DNA from: Hyphomicrobiales bacterium
GTDB lineage: Bacteria > Pseudomonadota > Alphaproteobacteria > Rhizobiales > Beijerinckiaceae
Length of the DNA stretch: 5,246 nucleotides
Direction of reading: 5' to 3'
NCBI GenBank assembly: GCA_028290085.1
Contig: JAQGKN010000444.1
Span: 1-5,246 of the forward strand
Shown here piece after piece: positions 5,187 to 5,246 of this stretch. The position numbers and the translations under genes were made by a program. Within the stretch, counting starts at the first letter, position 1, and each line of letters begins with the position of its first letter. A model generated the notes under the pieces. The model made no database searches. It worked only from the letters and a program-made list of their open reading frames with translations, and was not told the DNA's origin.

Positions 5187-5246
5187 GGCCCCATAGCTCA
5201 GCTGGATAGAGCAGCCGCCTTCTAAGCGGCAGGTCGCAGGTTCGAG
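5187..5246 (+). tRNA. tRNA-Arg (anticodon UCU), 3' end beyond the window
   Basis: The first 60 bases of a tRNA are present. They comprise the 5' acceptor strand GGCCCCA (5187-5193), the D arm GCTC/GAGC, the anticodon stem GCCGC/GCGGC around the loop CTTCTAA with TCT at 5221-5223, the variable loop AGGTC, and the start of the T arm (GCAGG, TTCGAG). The rest of the T arm and the 3' acceptor strand are cut off by the window edge. UCU reads the AGA/AGG arginine codons. It starts 13 bases after the stop of the NDUFS4-like gene, so the two may be co-transcribed. Confidence 0.93.

Noticed and set aside
5031..5225. A plus-strand open frame of 64 codons running into tRNA-Arg
   Set aside because: It overlaps the NDUFS4-like gene in another frame, and its end (IAQLDRAAAF) is the translated tRNA.

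Overview
This window looks like chromosomal DNA of an alphaproteobacterium, most likely of the order Hyphomicrobiales (Rhizobiales). It is GC-rich with strong GC at third codon positions. It carries Tad/Flp pilus genes of the CpaB/CpaC/TadG type, a bacterial NDUFS4-like complex I accessory subunit (an alphaproteobacterial hallmark), and tRNA genes with canonical bacterial cloverleafs. The genus is not identifiable from the sequence alone. No transposase, integrase, phage gene or CRISPR array is visible.

Left part (1-3748) is a Tad pilus locus. Minus strand: the 5' end of cpaC (outer-membrane secretin, running off the left edge) and an upstream cpaB (periplasmic pilus assembly protein). These two are normally adjacent and co-directional, but here a plus-strand gene (791-1429) lies between them. 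It encodes an exported protein with a SNase/thermonuclease-like C-terminal domain that seems to lack the catalytic residues. It is divergent from cpaC and convergent with cpaB. Divergent from cpaB on the plus strand is a TadG-like protein with an N-terminal Tad membrane segment and a von Willebrand A (MIDAS) domain. It starts at a GTG behind a perfect GGAGG and appears cut short inside the vWA domain.

Middle part (3748-4403): a small secreted four-cysteine protein overlaps the end of the tadG-like gene by one base (TGATG) and faces a minus-strand gene for a 101-residue coiled-coil protein. A strong 11-bp hairpin sits between the two.

Right part (4404-5246): a noncoding stretch with a cluster of CGAAACG motifs and a GC hairpin, then tRNA-Pro(UGG), the NDUFS4-like gene, and the beginning of tRNA-Arg(UCU). 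This part looks like housekeeping core genome.

The points most worth a second look are the degenerate nuclease-like gene splitting cpaB from cpaC, the truncated TadG-like protein, and the CGAAACG cluster upstream of tRNA-Pro. I did not find a clear, entirely new multi-gene system.
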